A stretch of 24,200 nucleotides of DNA from CAZOEL01 sp964578835. GTDB taxonomy: Bacteria; Desulfobacterota; Syntrophobacteria; Syntrophobacterales; Syntrophobacteraceae. Under the pieces are notes generated by a model. It was not told the DNA's origin. It ran no database searches and was given only the letters and a program-made list of their open reading frames with translations. Both the position numbers and the translations under genes were made by a program. The DNA lies in contig CAZOEL010000090.1 in the NCBI GenBank assembly GCA_964578835.1, positions 1 through 24,200 of the forward strand, given 5' to 3'. Numbering within the stretch: the stretch's first letter is position 1; the number at the start of each line of letters is the position of its first letter. Shown here one piece after another: positions 14,170-22,304 of the stretch.

Positions 14170-14493
14170 ATGGAAATAGTGGATGGCGTAAGTGTTGAAA
14201 ACTTGCTGCTCCTGGCCCGTCACACGGAAGTAGTGCACCATATCCCGGGCAGGATCAGGGTGCGCGTCCTGCCTTCGGCGCTGAAAGCGCTCCGAGAAAC
14301 CGACATCCGGAGCTCTCTTGACAGTGTTCCGGGAGTAATCAGCTTACGGGTTAATGCGGTAGTCGGCTCGGTAGTGATCGAATATGACAGAAGCAGGCTC
14401 TCTTTTGATTTTTGGGAGAACTTGCGACTCTTGAAGAAGAAGCCGGAGCTCGCCGCTGAAATTAAAGAGCGTCTGAAGAGCATCCTCGGCTGA
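14170..14493 (+). CDS. Stand-alone HMA-like (HMA_2 type) small protein
   Basis: This is a 107-residue cytoplasmic protein. The core resembles the HMA_2 ferredoxin-like fold: first strand VVHHIPGRIRVRVLP (21-35), a helix with ETDIRSSLDSVPGV (43-56), then SLRVNAVVGSVVIEYD (58-73). It lacks the CxxC metal site of classical HMA domains; the conserved feature is HxxPGRxRxRV. A charged helical tail (84-107) follows. The same GRxRF-type opening is seen at the N-terminus of the P-type ATPase, so it may be an accessory or regulatory partner of that pump (inference). The start is ATG 14170 because AGGA lies 8 nt upstream; ATG 14161 overlaps that site. The Pho-box-like site at 14011-14055 lies upstream. 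It converges with the next gene, with two bases between stop codons. Confidence 0.8.
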   Translation: MEIVDGVSVENLLLLARHTEVVHHIPGRIRVRVLPSALKALRETDIRSSLDSVPGVISLRVNAVVGSVVIEYDRSRLSFDFWENLRLLKKKPELAAEIKERLKSILG

Positions 14494-14495
14494 TT

Positions 14496-14774
14496 TCATG
14501 GGCTTGTTCCATTCAATGTAGACGGCCTCTGATAAAGAAAGAGGTCAGAGAAATAGGCCGCAAGCAGAAGCGACCTGCATGCCCTTGCATCTTCTATCCA
14601 GGCTTCGAGGCTCAGGCTGAGCAAGCTGTAGGCCCTGCATTCGGAACAGCGGAAGCCGCTCCATCTGCTCCTCAACGCAACGCCAAGACACCTATCGTAA
14701 TGACGGCAAAGGACATTCCTGTTTACTTCCGAGGGGGCATTTGCTTCTGAGGCTTCAATTGGGTTCGGGTTCAT
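14496..14774 (-). CDS. Small Cys-rich protein, putative zinc-binding
   Basis: This is a 92-residue hypothetical protein. Cysteines at 23, 29, 43 and 46 in CRHYDRCL and CSECRAY make a plausible zinc site, with H25 nearby; C66 is extra. A helical C-terminal half follows (W59, LLLAAYF). I do not recognise a named family, but compact C-x5-C...C-x2-C proteins are common in this type of genome. The start is ATG 14774 with GGAG 8 nt upstream; a longer frame to 14873 lacks support. It lies 225 bp downstream of the GGDEF-EAL gene on the same strand. That gap holds no gene or clear terminator. Confidence 0.65.
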   Translation of the reverse strand: MNPNPIEASEANAPSEVNRNVLCRHYDRCLGVALRSRWSGFRCSECRAYSLLSLSLEAWIEDARACRSLLLAAYFSDLFLYQRPSTLNGTSP

Positions 14775-14999
14775 CGGGATTTCTCCGGCATGTCTGGGAA
14801 GTGACTCTCCGGGTTGAAAAGCGCCGATCGCTGCCAACTCGAATTCCCTCGAGAAATACCAGATGCAGGTCAAATAGAAGTTACGCGTTCATTACTTTTT
14901 CACGAAAATACCCCGCACTCCTGCGTCCAAGGTCGAAGGCTCGCTATGCATGGATTGCATGGATCAGCCGCCCTAGGCGTCTTTGCCTCATCTCCCCCT

Positions 15000-17573
15000 T
15001 TAACCCTTGAGAAGCTTGCAGATCTCGGATGCGGGCGCAGGCTCCTTGAAGAAGTAACCCTGTCCTATTTTGCATCCCAGGCTTCTCAATGTAGTCTCCT
15101 GGCATTGGTTCTCTATGCCTTCTGCAATGATCCTCAACCCCAGGTTCTGCGCCAGACTGATAATCGCCTTGATCAAGGCCAGCGACCGGGAGGAGAGATC
15201 GTCGGAGCCTTCGAGGTCGTTTACGAAGGACCTGTCGATCTTCAAGCAGTCCGTGGGCAAACGGTGTAAGTAGGTCATGGAGGAATAGCCGGTGCCGAAG
15301 TCATCGATGGCTACGCTCACGCCAAGTTTGCGGACCTCGTTCAGGCGCTCGGCTGCGCTATCCAGATTATCGAGCAGAACGCCTTCGGTTATTTCTATTT
15401 GGAGCCAACGGGGCTCGAGCCCGCTTTCTTCAAGCGCGCGGGTGATCAAGTCGATGAAATCCGGCTTCATAAGCTCGATAGCCGAAATGTTCACCGAGAC
15501 CGGAAAAGGTGGATACCCCATGTGCTGCCACACTACGTTCTGTCGACATGCTTCCCGAAGCACCCATTCCCCAATGGCGACGATGAGTCCGCTCTCTTCC
15601 GCAATGGGTATGAATTTCATGGGAGGGATACGGCCAAGGACCGGATGATTCCATCGCAGCAGGGCTTCGACTCCGCAAACCGTCCTTTCATCTATGGTGA
15701 ACAATGGCTGATAGTAGAGCTCGAGCTCGTTTCTCTCCATGGTCTTTCTCAGCTCATTTTCTATCTCCAGCCTCTCCAGCAGCATGGCGTTCATCTCGGG
15801 CGAGTAGAACTGGAACTGATTGCCGCCTCGATTCTTTGCCCGGTACATGGCTATATCAGCGCTTCTTTGAAGGGCCTCGAAGTCGGCGCCGTCGTCGGGA
15901 TAAAGGCTCAGCCCTATGCTCGCGCCGATGCGCACCTCTCGGGCATCCAGCGCGAAGGGGTTTTTCAGTAGCTCCAAGACCCGTGTAGCGATTCGCTCTG
16001 CGGCATCCCTGCCTTCAACTCCGTTTAGAATGATAAGGAATTCGTCGCCGCCCATTCTGACGAGGATATCGTTCGACCTGATGCATTCCTTCAACCTTTC
16101 CGCAACCTGCCTGAGGAGCTTATCCCCAGCGCCATGCCCCAGGGAGTCGTTCACATGCTTGAAGCGGTCGAGATCGATGAACATGATGGCCGACTTCTCC
16201 GTCACAGCGCACGGGGCGACGAGTTGCTGAGCAAATTCCTTGAGAGAAGCCCTGTTGGGGAGGCCGGTAAGGGCGTCATGACGCGCCTGATGGGCCAGCT
16301 GCTCGGAGAGCTGACGCTGTTCGATGGCGATTGCAGCAAGCTTGCAGACGGCATCGAGCAGCTTCAAATCTTCCTGGCTCGGGTGAGAGGGCTTCGAGCA
16401 GTAAAGACTCACAATGCCCAAAACCGAGCCCAAACCGGAGAAGACGGGAACGGAACACCCGGATTTGATTCCGCTCTCCAGTGCGGTTTGTTGATGAGTC
16501 TCCCAGAAGGGGCTGGATTCAACGTCCGCAACGGTAATCGTTTGCTCATAGCAGGCCGCGGCAGCTGCGCAGCTATTCCCGGCGACCAAATCCTGCGAGC
16601 CTATCGCATTGACAAGCTCCTCTGGAAGGCCGCTTGAAGCGCCCAGCTGCAACCGCCCGCGCCGGAGCAGAAAGACCGCACAGCCCGTTTCAGGCTTTTG
16701 ACGCTTGATCAGCTGAGTAACCTCCTTGAGAATCTCCTGAAGTGAATGATTCCGTATAATCATCTCCAGCACTCGATTGCGATCGAGCTCGAAGAGCTCC
16801 GCCTGCTTGCGGGCCGATATATCCTGTACGATGCCGATCAGCTGAACAGCCCCGGGGGTTGCCGGATTGGCCACTACCTCAACTTGTTGGGATATGAAAC
16901 GCCGGGGCGCATTGGGCGGAGCGATTCCGTTGTCCAGCTTGAATGGCTTGCCGACAAAAATCGCCTGTTTGAGCATGGACTGGAGCGCAATTCGGTCTTC
17001 AACGGCAATATGCTTGAAAAGGTCCTCACATGTCAGGACCGGCGCTTCTTCCGCTAGACCGAATATCCCGAAAGTCTCCCTGGAGCACTGAAGTCTTCCG
17101 CTCGCCGTATCGAGCACCCAGCTTCCGAGACCCGCAATGCGCTGGGCATTGGCGAGAAGCGCCTTGCTTTTGTGAAGCTCAGCCATTGTGTCGCTTGCTC
17201 TCAGTATGTAGCGGACCCTCTGAGCAAGAATCAGCCAATTGATGGGCTTCGTGATGAAGTCCGTTGCTCCCGCCTCATAGGCTCGACTAATCGACTCCAC
17301 GTCATCGGCGCCCGTGACCATGACTATCGGAACAGCGCCGCCGCCATTCGCCATGTTCCTGAGCGAGCGACAGGTTTCGAAACCGTCCATCCCGGGCATG
17401 ACGACATCGAGGAGCACGATATCGCAGTGGGATCCTTTGAAAAGCTCCAAGGCCTCCAAGCCGTTCGAAGCTTCCAAGACCAGAAGCCCGGACTTCCGGA
17501 ACGCCTTTGAGACAAGACGCCTTGCGGTCGGGTCGTCATCCACCACCATGACGGTCGAAGCGCAATGAGGCAT
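15000..17573 (-). CDS. REC-PAS-GAF-GGDEF-EAL cyclic-di-GMP signalling protein
   Basis: This 857-residue cytoplasmic response regulator has both cyclic-di-GMP synthesis and breakdown domains. REC is at 5-125 (D12-D14 acidic cluster, phospho-acceptor D56, T88, K109), PAS about 140-260, and GAF about 270-420. The GGDEF domain (425-590) has an intact GGDEF motif at 508-512 and an RxxD inhibitory site, RSND, at 499-502. The EAL domain (605-857) keeps EALLRW (636-641), EITEG (727-731), DDFGTGYSS (757-765) and AEGIEN (817-822). Both activities may therefore be competent. The start is ATG 17573, overlapping the kinase stop by one base (TGATG) with GGAGG just upstream, so translation is coupled. It is almost certainly the output partner of the adjacent hybrid kinase. 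Confidence 0.93.
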   Translation of the reverse strand: MPHCASTVMVVDDDPTARRLVSKAFRKSGLLVLEASNGLEALELFKGSHCDIVLLDVVMPGMDGFETCRSLRNMANGGGAVPIVMVTGADDVESISRAYEAGATDFITKPINWLILAQRVRYILRASDTMAELHKSKALLANAQRIAGLGSWVLDTASGRLQCSRETFGIFGLAEEAPVLTCEDLFKHIAVEDRIALQSMLKQAIFVGKPFKLDNGIAPPNAPRRFISQQVEVVANPATPGAVQLIGIVQDISARKQAELFELDRNRVLEMIIRNHSLQEILKEVTQLIKRQKPETGCAVFLLRRGRLQLGASSGLPEELVNAIGSQDLVAGNSCAAAAACYEQTITVADVESSPFWETHQQTALESGIKSGCSVPVFSGLGSVLGIVSLYCSKPSHPSQEDLKLLDAVCKLAAIAIEQRQLSEQLAHQARHDALTGLPNRASLKEFAQQLVAPCAVTEKSAIMFIDLDRFKHVNDSLGHGAGDKLLRQVAERLKECIRSNDILVRMGGDEFLIILNGVEGRDAAERIATRVLELLKNPFALDAREVRIGASIGLSLYPDDGADFEALQRSADIAMYRAKNRGGNQFQFYSPEMNAMLLERLEIENELRKTMERNELELYYQPLFTIDERTVCGVEALLRWNHPVLGRIPPMKFIPIAEESGLIVAIGEWVLREACRQNVVWQHMGYPPFPVSVNISAIELMKPDFIDLITRALEESGLEPRWLQIEITEGVLLDNLDSAAERLNEVRKLGVSVAIDDFGTGYSSMTYLHRLPTDCLKIDRSFVNDLEGSDDLSSRSLALIKAIISLAQNLGLRIIAEGIENQCQETTLRSLGCKIGQGYFFKEPAPASEICKLLKG

Positions 17574-20521
17574 CACCTCCTCGCCTCGGCCAGGATCTCC
17601 CTCAAAGCTGTCTGCACTTTCCCATACTCCACTTCCAGATGCTGCACCCCTAGCCTTAGAGATCCATTCGAACTGCTGCATGCCGCTGCCTCCAACTGTT
17701 TGCACATCTCTGCAAGTTTAACAGCTCCAACGTTTGCGCTCGATGATTTGAGGCTATGGGCTGACTTCCTGATGTTTTCGTAATCCGTTTGCTCCAGGGC
17801 GCAGACGAGAGTCGATAAAAGCCCCTGAGCGTGGTCCAGAAAGGAGCTCAAGACTTCCGAGAGCAGATCCTCATCCTCATCGTCCTGAAGCATGCGAATG
17901 CTCTCGAGAGTCTTGGCGTCAATAACGCATTCGTCTGAGCGATCGGACATTTCGTCTCGACTGTATCGGTCGCCGGCTTGCCGGTCTTCTTTGGCCGATT
18001 CCAGCTCGCACCCTTCAACAGCGGGCGCCGGAGAACCTTGGAGCCAACGTTCCACCATGAAGCCCAATTGGTCCATAGTGTATGGTTTGCTCAGATAGTC
18101 GTCCATGCCGCTTGCAATACATGCGTCAAGCTCTTCTTTTATCGCATGAGCCGTAAGCGCTACGATGGGAACGCGGGTGGGAGCGGGGCGCAAAGAGAGC
18201 TGCTCCATCTCCCTAATTTTCCTGGTTGCTTCGTAGCCGTCCATCTCGGGCATTTGACAATCCATCAGAACCAAACCGTAGGAGGAGCGCTCGATCGCCT
18301 GGATAGCTTCAAGACCGTTTTGCACTACGTCCACCCGCTCATAGCCGAGGGTCTTGAGCATGGCGGCGCAAAGCCTCTGATTGGTCGGGTGATCTTCTGC
18401 AAGTAGAATAACCGCCGCTTCGTCTGCTTTGCGTTTTGGGCGTTGTTGAAGCGGAAGAGAAGGTTTGAGCCAGCCGGGCTGGATGCCGCTCTCTCTTCCG
18501 TTCGAATGGACGAGTGCGCTATAGAGCTGACTTTGTCTGACCGGCTTGGTCAGGTAGACGCTCACGCCAATCTCATGGGCCGTTCGAATATCTCCATATT
18601 GACCGGCGGAGGTAAGCATGATCAATTCCACATCCGAGATGAGAGGCTCTTCCTTTATTTTCATCGCCAGCTCCAGGCCATCCATGCCTGGCATCATCAT
18701 ATCGAGTATAGCGATATCGTAGGGCTTTCCCATGCGAGCCGCCTCACGCAGCAGCTCCAGGCCCTTTCTCCCGTTTTCCGCGACGCCGCTGCGCATTCCC
18801 CAGGCAGTCAACTGGTGGCCTAGAAGACTCCGGTTCGTTTCGTTATCGTCGACAATGAGCACGCGAGGCGTATTGCCGCTGCTCCGCACGAAACCGCAAG
18901 AAGCTTTTTCTTCGGGCTGCTTCTGGAAACGAGCGCTGAAATTAAAGACGCTGCCCTCCCCGGGCGCGCTTTCCACATTGATCTTTCCCTGCATCATTTC
19001 GCACAGCTGTCTGCAAATGCTCAGCCCCAGGCCGGTCCCTCCAAATCTCCTGCTCATCGACACATCCGATTGAGCGAACGCATCGAATATCCTCTCCCGC
19101 ATCTCGACTGGAATCCCTATCCCGGTGTCTCTGACCTCAAAGCCGAGCAGCACTTCGCATTCTTCCTCCTCAAGGACGAAGACGCGAACGAGGATCTCAC
19201 CCTCATGAGTGAATTTGACGGCATTGCCGATGAGATTGGAGAGGATCTGGCGCATCCTTCCAGAGTCTCCAACGAGCGCGGTAGGCGTCTGCGGATCGAT
19301 CTGACACATTATTTCGAGGCCTTTTTTGTGTGCGTGCTCAGCCATGAGATCGACGATGTCTTCCACGTTTTCCCGCAGATCGAAGTTGATATGCTCAAGC
19401 TCGAGCTTGCCCGCTTCAATCTTGGAAAAGTCGAGGATATCGTTGAGCACGCGCAAAAGGGCCTCTCCTGAGTGGAAAACCGTTTCGGCGAGACTCTTCT
19501 GATGACTGTCGAGATCCGTGCAGAGCAGGAGCTCAGCCATGCCCAGCACTCCATTCATGGGAGTCCTGATCTCATGGCTCATATTGGCCAGGAACTGGGA
19601 CTTTGCGCGATTCGCCTCTACGGCTTGCGCCGCCAGGCGCTTCTCCGTTATGTTCTCATGGCTTCCCAGAATTCCGATTATCTTCCCCTCCGAGCCGGAA
19701 AGCGGGATTCTCCTCACTTCGATATATTGCGGGCGACCATCCTCTCCCAGCCGCTCCAGCAGCTCGCAGCGCGGTCCCGCGCTCCCCACCGCCTCCAGGT
19801 CCCACTTGCCGAATAGATGCGCCTCGCTTTCTTCCCACGCTAACTCGCAATCCGATTTGCCAATCACATCCCCGGGATCTTGGCATCCGGCCTCGAGCGC
19901 AAAATTCCTGTTGCATCCCAAATACGTGGACTTTCCGTTCTTCCAGAAGATGGAGTAGGGGAAGCTTTCTATGACCGATTGGAGCATATCCTGTGAACTG
20001 CGGAGGGCGTCCACGGCGACCTTTCGCTGGTTGATCTCCTCGCACAGGCGCTCGTTTATGGTCTTTAGCGCCCCTGTGCGCTGCCGCTCGAGGAGAGCCA
20101 GAGTCTCCAGAATCTTTGGAACCGGCACCACGCCCGAGAACACGCCATTCTCCGTTACGACGATATGGTCGAAAACCTTGTTCTTTTCCCTCCGCATTGC
20201 GAGTTGCGCCACGTCTTCCAGCGCTGCGCCGCCCTCAGCGGCCAGAAAGGAGGTATCCATCAAGAGCGAAATCGGCCTCGTATAATATACCGACAGCCCG
20301 AACCGCCGACTCAGCGCTCTATCCAGGTGAAGGTTCATGACGAGACCGACCGGCTTTGACGCCTCCACAACGATGACAGCCGCAATGGGCTCATCCTCGG
20401 GCATCATCTCTTTGACCGCGTGAACGCTCAAGTCCGGTGAAACACACTCCGCAGGCTGCGCTAGAACCCTGATAGGTATGGAGCCGACCTGCAACTCTTC
20501 TTCAAAATCCGCAATACCCAT
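17573..20521 (-). CDS. Hybrid histidine kinase: CBS-PAS-HisKA-HATPase-REC-REC-Hpt
   Basis: This is a 982-residue phosphorelay kinase without obvious membrane segments, so probably cytoplasmic. Residues 15-145 look like a CBS pair (PIRVLAQPAECVSPDLSV, then a second half with VVTENGVFSGVVPVPKI). PAS is about 175-295. HisKA has H316 in NMSHEIRTPMNG. HATPase_c about 425-545 has NLIGNAVKFTH, DTGIGIP and GGTGLGLSI. REC1 (about 570-690) has DMMMPGMDG and LTKPV; REC2 (about 725-850) has DCQMPEMDG and LSKPY; the Hpt domain (about 895-975) has AHSLKSSSANVG. All phosphorelay steps (His-Asp-Asp-His) are thus present. The start is ATG 20521 with AAGG 9 nt upstream. Its stop overlaps the start of the GGDEF-EAL gene. 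CBS domains often bind adenosine nucleotides, so an energy signal is possible. Confidence 0.94.
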   Translation of the reverse strand: MGIADFEEELQVGSIPIRVLAQPAECVSPDLSVHAVKEMMPEDEPIAAVIVVEASKPVGLVMNLHLDRALSRRFGLSVYYTRPISLLMDTSFLAAEGGAALEDVAQLAMRREKNKVFDHIVVTENGVFSGVVPVPKILETLALLERQRTGALKTINERLCEEINQRKVAVDALRSSQDMLQSVIESFPYSIFWKNGKSTYLGCNRNFALEAGCQDPGDVIGKSDCELAWEESEAHLFGKWDLEAVGSAGPRCELLERLGEDGRPQYIEVRRIPLSGSEGKIIGILGSHENITEKRLAAQAVEANRAKSQFLANMSHEIRTPMNGVLGMAELLLCTDLDSHQKSLAETVFHSGEALLRVLNDILDFSKIEAGKLELEHINFDLRENVEDIVDLMAEHAHKKGLEIMCQIDPQTPTALVGDSGRMRQILSNLIGNAVKFTHEGEILVRVFVLEEEECEVLLGFEVRDTGIGIPVEMRERIFDAFAQSDVSMSRRFGGTGLGLSICRQLCEMMQGKINVESAPGEGSVFNFSARFQKQPEEKASCGFVRSSGNTPRVLIVDDNETNRSLLGHQLTAWGMRSGVAENGRKGLELLREAARMGKPYDIAILDMMMPGMDGLELAMKIKEEPLISDVELIMLTSAGQYGDIRTAHEIGVSVYLTKPVRQSQLYSALVHSNGRESGIQPGWLKPSLPLQQRPKRKADEAAVILLAEDHPTNQRLCAAMLKTLGYERVDVVQNGLEAIQAIERSSYGLVLMDCQMPEMDGYEATRKIREMEQLSLRPAPTRVPIVALTAHAIKEELDACIASGMDDYLSKPYTMDQLGFMVERWLQGSPAPAVEGCELESAKEDRQAGDRYSRDEMSDRSDECVIDAKTLESIRMLQDDEDEDLLSEVLSSFLDHAQGLLSTLVCALEQTDYENIRKSAHSLKSSSANVGAVKLAEMCKQLEAAACSSSNGSLRLGVQHLEVEYGKVQTALREILAEARR

Positions 20522-20635
20522 GTCGATTGACCTTCTTCAGCTCGAAAAGTTTGATTGCTGGAGTCATTCCCTTTGCACAAACACGGAATCACTCCCGTGG
20601 AATCGGCGAGAAGCGGCGAAGTCTTTATGACGAAG

Positions 20636-20664
20636 GCATTACTTTTGGGTTACGTTTCTGTTAC
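20636..20664. promoter_or_regulatory. Triple 11-bp-spaced direct repeat (NNNTTAC)
   Basis: GCATTAC (20636-20642), GGGTTAC (20647-20653) and CTGTTAC (20658-20664) are separated by TTTT and GTTT, giving an exact 11-bp period. It looks like an operator for an OmpR/PhoB-type regulator. It lies between the divergent hybrid kinase and the FRG gene; no -10 element at the expected spacing is obvious on either strand. It is the only structure I see in the gene-free stretch 20522-20859. Confidence 0.4.
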
Positions 20665-20859
20665 GTAAGAGGCGGTCTTTTCTCTCCGGGCGTGACGGTC
20701 TTTGCTGGCGTTGTGGGTTGCTGAATCGAGGCATCCTCATATGACTGCGCGCGGCGATGTTTATTTGTATTGATCTCCTCCTGGAGCCGTTCTACACTGG
20801 AAACCGATCCAAGAAACCATTGACGTTGCTTTTATCATTCCCCAAAGATTGCCTTTGTC

Positions 20860-21696
20860 ATGACGACCAACGTGAGAAACTGCGGTAGAGTGCGAGAAGT
20901 AAGAATCGGGAGCTGGAATGAATTGCAGGATGAGCTGTTTGCAGATTCCTGGGATTCCGATCTTGGACGCTTTCGCTCGAGATACGCCTTCAGGGGCCTC
21001 TCGGACTCGGATTACAGGCTCGAGACCACTCTCATGCGACTCGGAGGCAAGTATGCCGAACTGGAAAGACATCTCCTCCGCAATTTCAAGAAATACGCTC
21101 ATCGCAATGTTGTGGCGAGGGACTCCTTGTGGCACTGGCTCTCCGTAGCACAGCACTCGGGGCTTCCAACGCGACTTCTCGACTGGACATATTCCCCTTT
21201 TTTCGCCATGCATTTCGCTACGTCGAATCTCGCCAAGTTCGACAAGGACGGAGTGATCTGGGCAGTCAACTATGTCAAGGCGCACGAACGGCTCCCCGAG
21301 GAGCTCAAGGACCGCCTCGAGAAAGAAGGCGCCAACGTCTTCACGGTGGAAATGCTTTCCGAGTCCGTGGGCTCCTTGAGGGAGCTTGCGGCCATGTCCC
21401 GCGATGAGATCGTTATCTTCTTTGAGCCTCCTTCCATCGATGACCGCATTGTCAATCAGTTCGCCTTCTTTTCCATAATGACCGATCCCACCGCCATTCT
21501 GGATGACTGGCTCGAAGCCTACCCGACCATAGGCTGCAAGATCGTCATCCCAGCCGCCCTGAAATGGGAGATCCGGGATAAGCTGGATCAGGCCAACATA
21601 ACGGAAAGAGTCCTTTTTCCAGGCCTGGACGGCCTGAGCAGATGGCTCAAAAGGCATTACAGCCCTCGATACGGAGTCTTTCGCGATGAGGGATGA
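20860..21696 (+). CDS. FRG-domain protein
   Basis: This 278-residue cytoplasmic protein carries an FRG domain, named for its Phe-Arg-Gly motif (YAFRG, 42-46). The second diagnostic block, QHSGLPTRLLDWTYSPFFAMHFA (98-120), is present. FRG proteins have no settled biochemical role; some lie in phage-defence or toxin neighbourhoods. Here the gene stands alone, with no obvious antitoxin, nuclease or mobile element beside it. The remainder (120-278) holds a region with FFEPPSIDDRIVNQFAFFS, also common in FRG proteins. The start is uncertain: ATG 20860 has no good Shine-Dalgarno, and GTG 20890 is an option. Transcription is divergent from the hybrid kinase and convergent with the exported-protein gene. 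Confidence 0.85.
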   Translation: MTTNVRNCGRVREVRIGSWNELQDELFADSWDSDLGRFRSRYAFRGLSDSDYRLETTLMRLGGKYAELERHLLRNFKKYAHRNVVARDSLWHWLSVAQHSGLPTRLLDWTYSPFFAMHFATSNLAKFDKDGVIWAVNYVKAHERLPEELKDRLEKEGANVFTVEMLSESVGSLRELAAMSRDEIVIFFEPPSIDDRIVNQFAFFSIMTDPTAILDDWLEAYPTIGCKIVIPAALKWEIRDKLDQANITERVLFPGLDGLSRWLKRHYSPRYGVFRDEG

Positions 21697-21704
21697 GCGA
21701 AGGT

Positions 21705-21731
21705 GAAACAGCCGTCGGCTCAGGCCGTTTC
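21705..21731. terminator. Possible bidirectional hairpin between convergent genes
   Basis: GAAACAGCC (21705-21713) pairs with GGCCGTTTC (21723-21731), nine positions with one mismatch. It lies between two convergent stop codons (21696 and 21738). No T-run follows on either strand, so intrinsic termination is uncertain. Confidence 0.3.
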
Positions 21732-21737
21732 TCCAGC

Positions 21738-22304
21738 CTACCCAATTGCCCTGAAATTTCCCTGCCCGCCTTTTCTTCGCATCGCCGCACACGTAATCAG
21801 TCCCGACCCGAAAAGGAGCGCAGTCGGAGCGAGGGGCGCCGGAGTAACGACTGGAGGGCTTTCATGGCTTAGCCCTTGCGCCAACAGGGGATGCAGAGGA
21901 TCGTAAGGATTGGTTAGCGCAGCCATAAAGCTAAGCTCATCGACCTCATATATCGACTGTAAGACAAAGTGAGCTTCACTTCCGGGCGCGATATCGGCGT
22001 TAGCGTACACCGGAAAAAACGAGGCAAAGAACGGCCGGACTAGGACTTCCCACCCGGATGGCTTTTCTATAATTGTGGCGGACATGTCCGGGCTGAGAAA
22101 GAGGGTGAAGAGAAACAGGTCCATGCTGCTATCCTCGGACAGATTCGAAATGGTGTAATCGTATTCCCATCCCCCGCTCTTAAGCTCGGTTTTCTTGAAC
22201 TGAAGATCTACCGATGGCGAAGGATACGCGCTGGCGACAACGCTGATAAGAAGGCAAATAATCATGACAGGGGGGATAACAGCTGCTCGCTTTATCGATC
22301 TCAT
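21738..22304 (-). CDS. Exported protein with PEP-CTERM-like sorting signal
   Basis: This is a 188-residue secreted protein. A signal peptide is clear: RSIKR, a hydrophobic core to about 22, then VASA with probable cleavage after residue 26. The mature part (27-150) is beta-rich and has no domain I recognise. The C-terminus carries PAPLAP (155-160), a hydrophobic stretch TALLFGSGLITCAAM (161-175) and RRK (176-178). That layout matches PEP-CTERM signals processed by exosortase, although the Pro-Glu-Pro itself is replaced and about ten residues follow the basic cluster, where proteins usually end. No exosortase gene is in the window. The start is ATG 22304 with GAGGAG 8 nt upstream. Confidence 0.75.
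   Translation of the reverse strand: MRSIKRAAVIPPVMIICLLISVVASAYPSPSVDLQFKKTELKSGGWEYDYTISNLSEDSSMDLFLFTLFLSPDMSATIIEKPSGWEVLVRPFFASFFPVYANADIAPGSEAHFVLQSIYEVDELSFMAALTNPYDPLHPLLAQGLSHESPPVVTPAPLAPTALLFGSGLITCAAMRRKGGQGNFRAIG

Noticed and set aside
20761..21792. Long minus-strand open frame opposite the FRG gene
   Set aside because: The plus strand encodes clear FRG-domain motifs (YAFRG, QHSGLPTRLLDW); the antisense frame has no recognisable domain and no ribosome binding site support.
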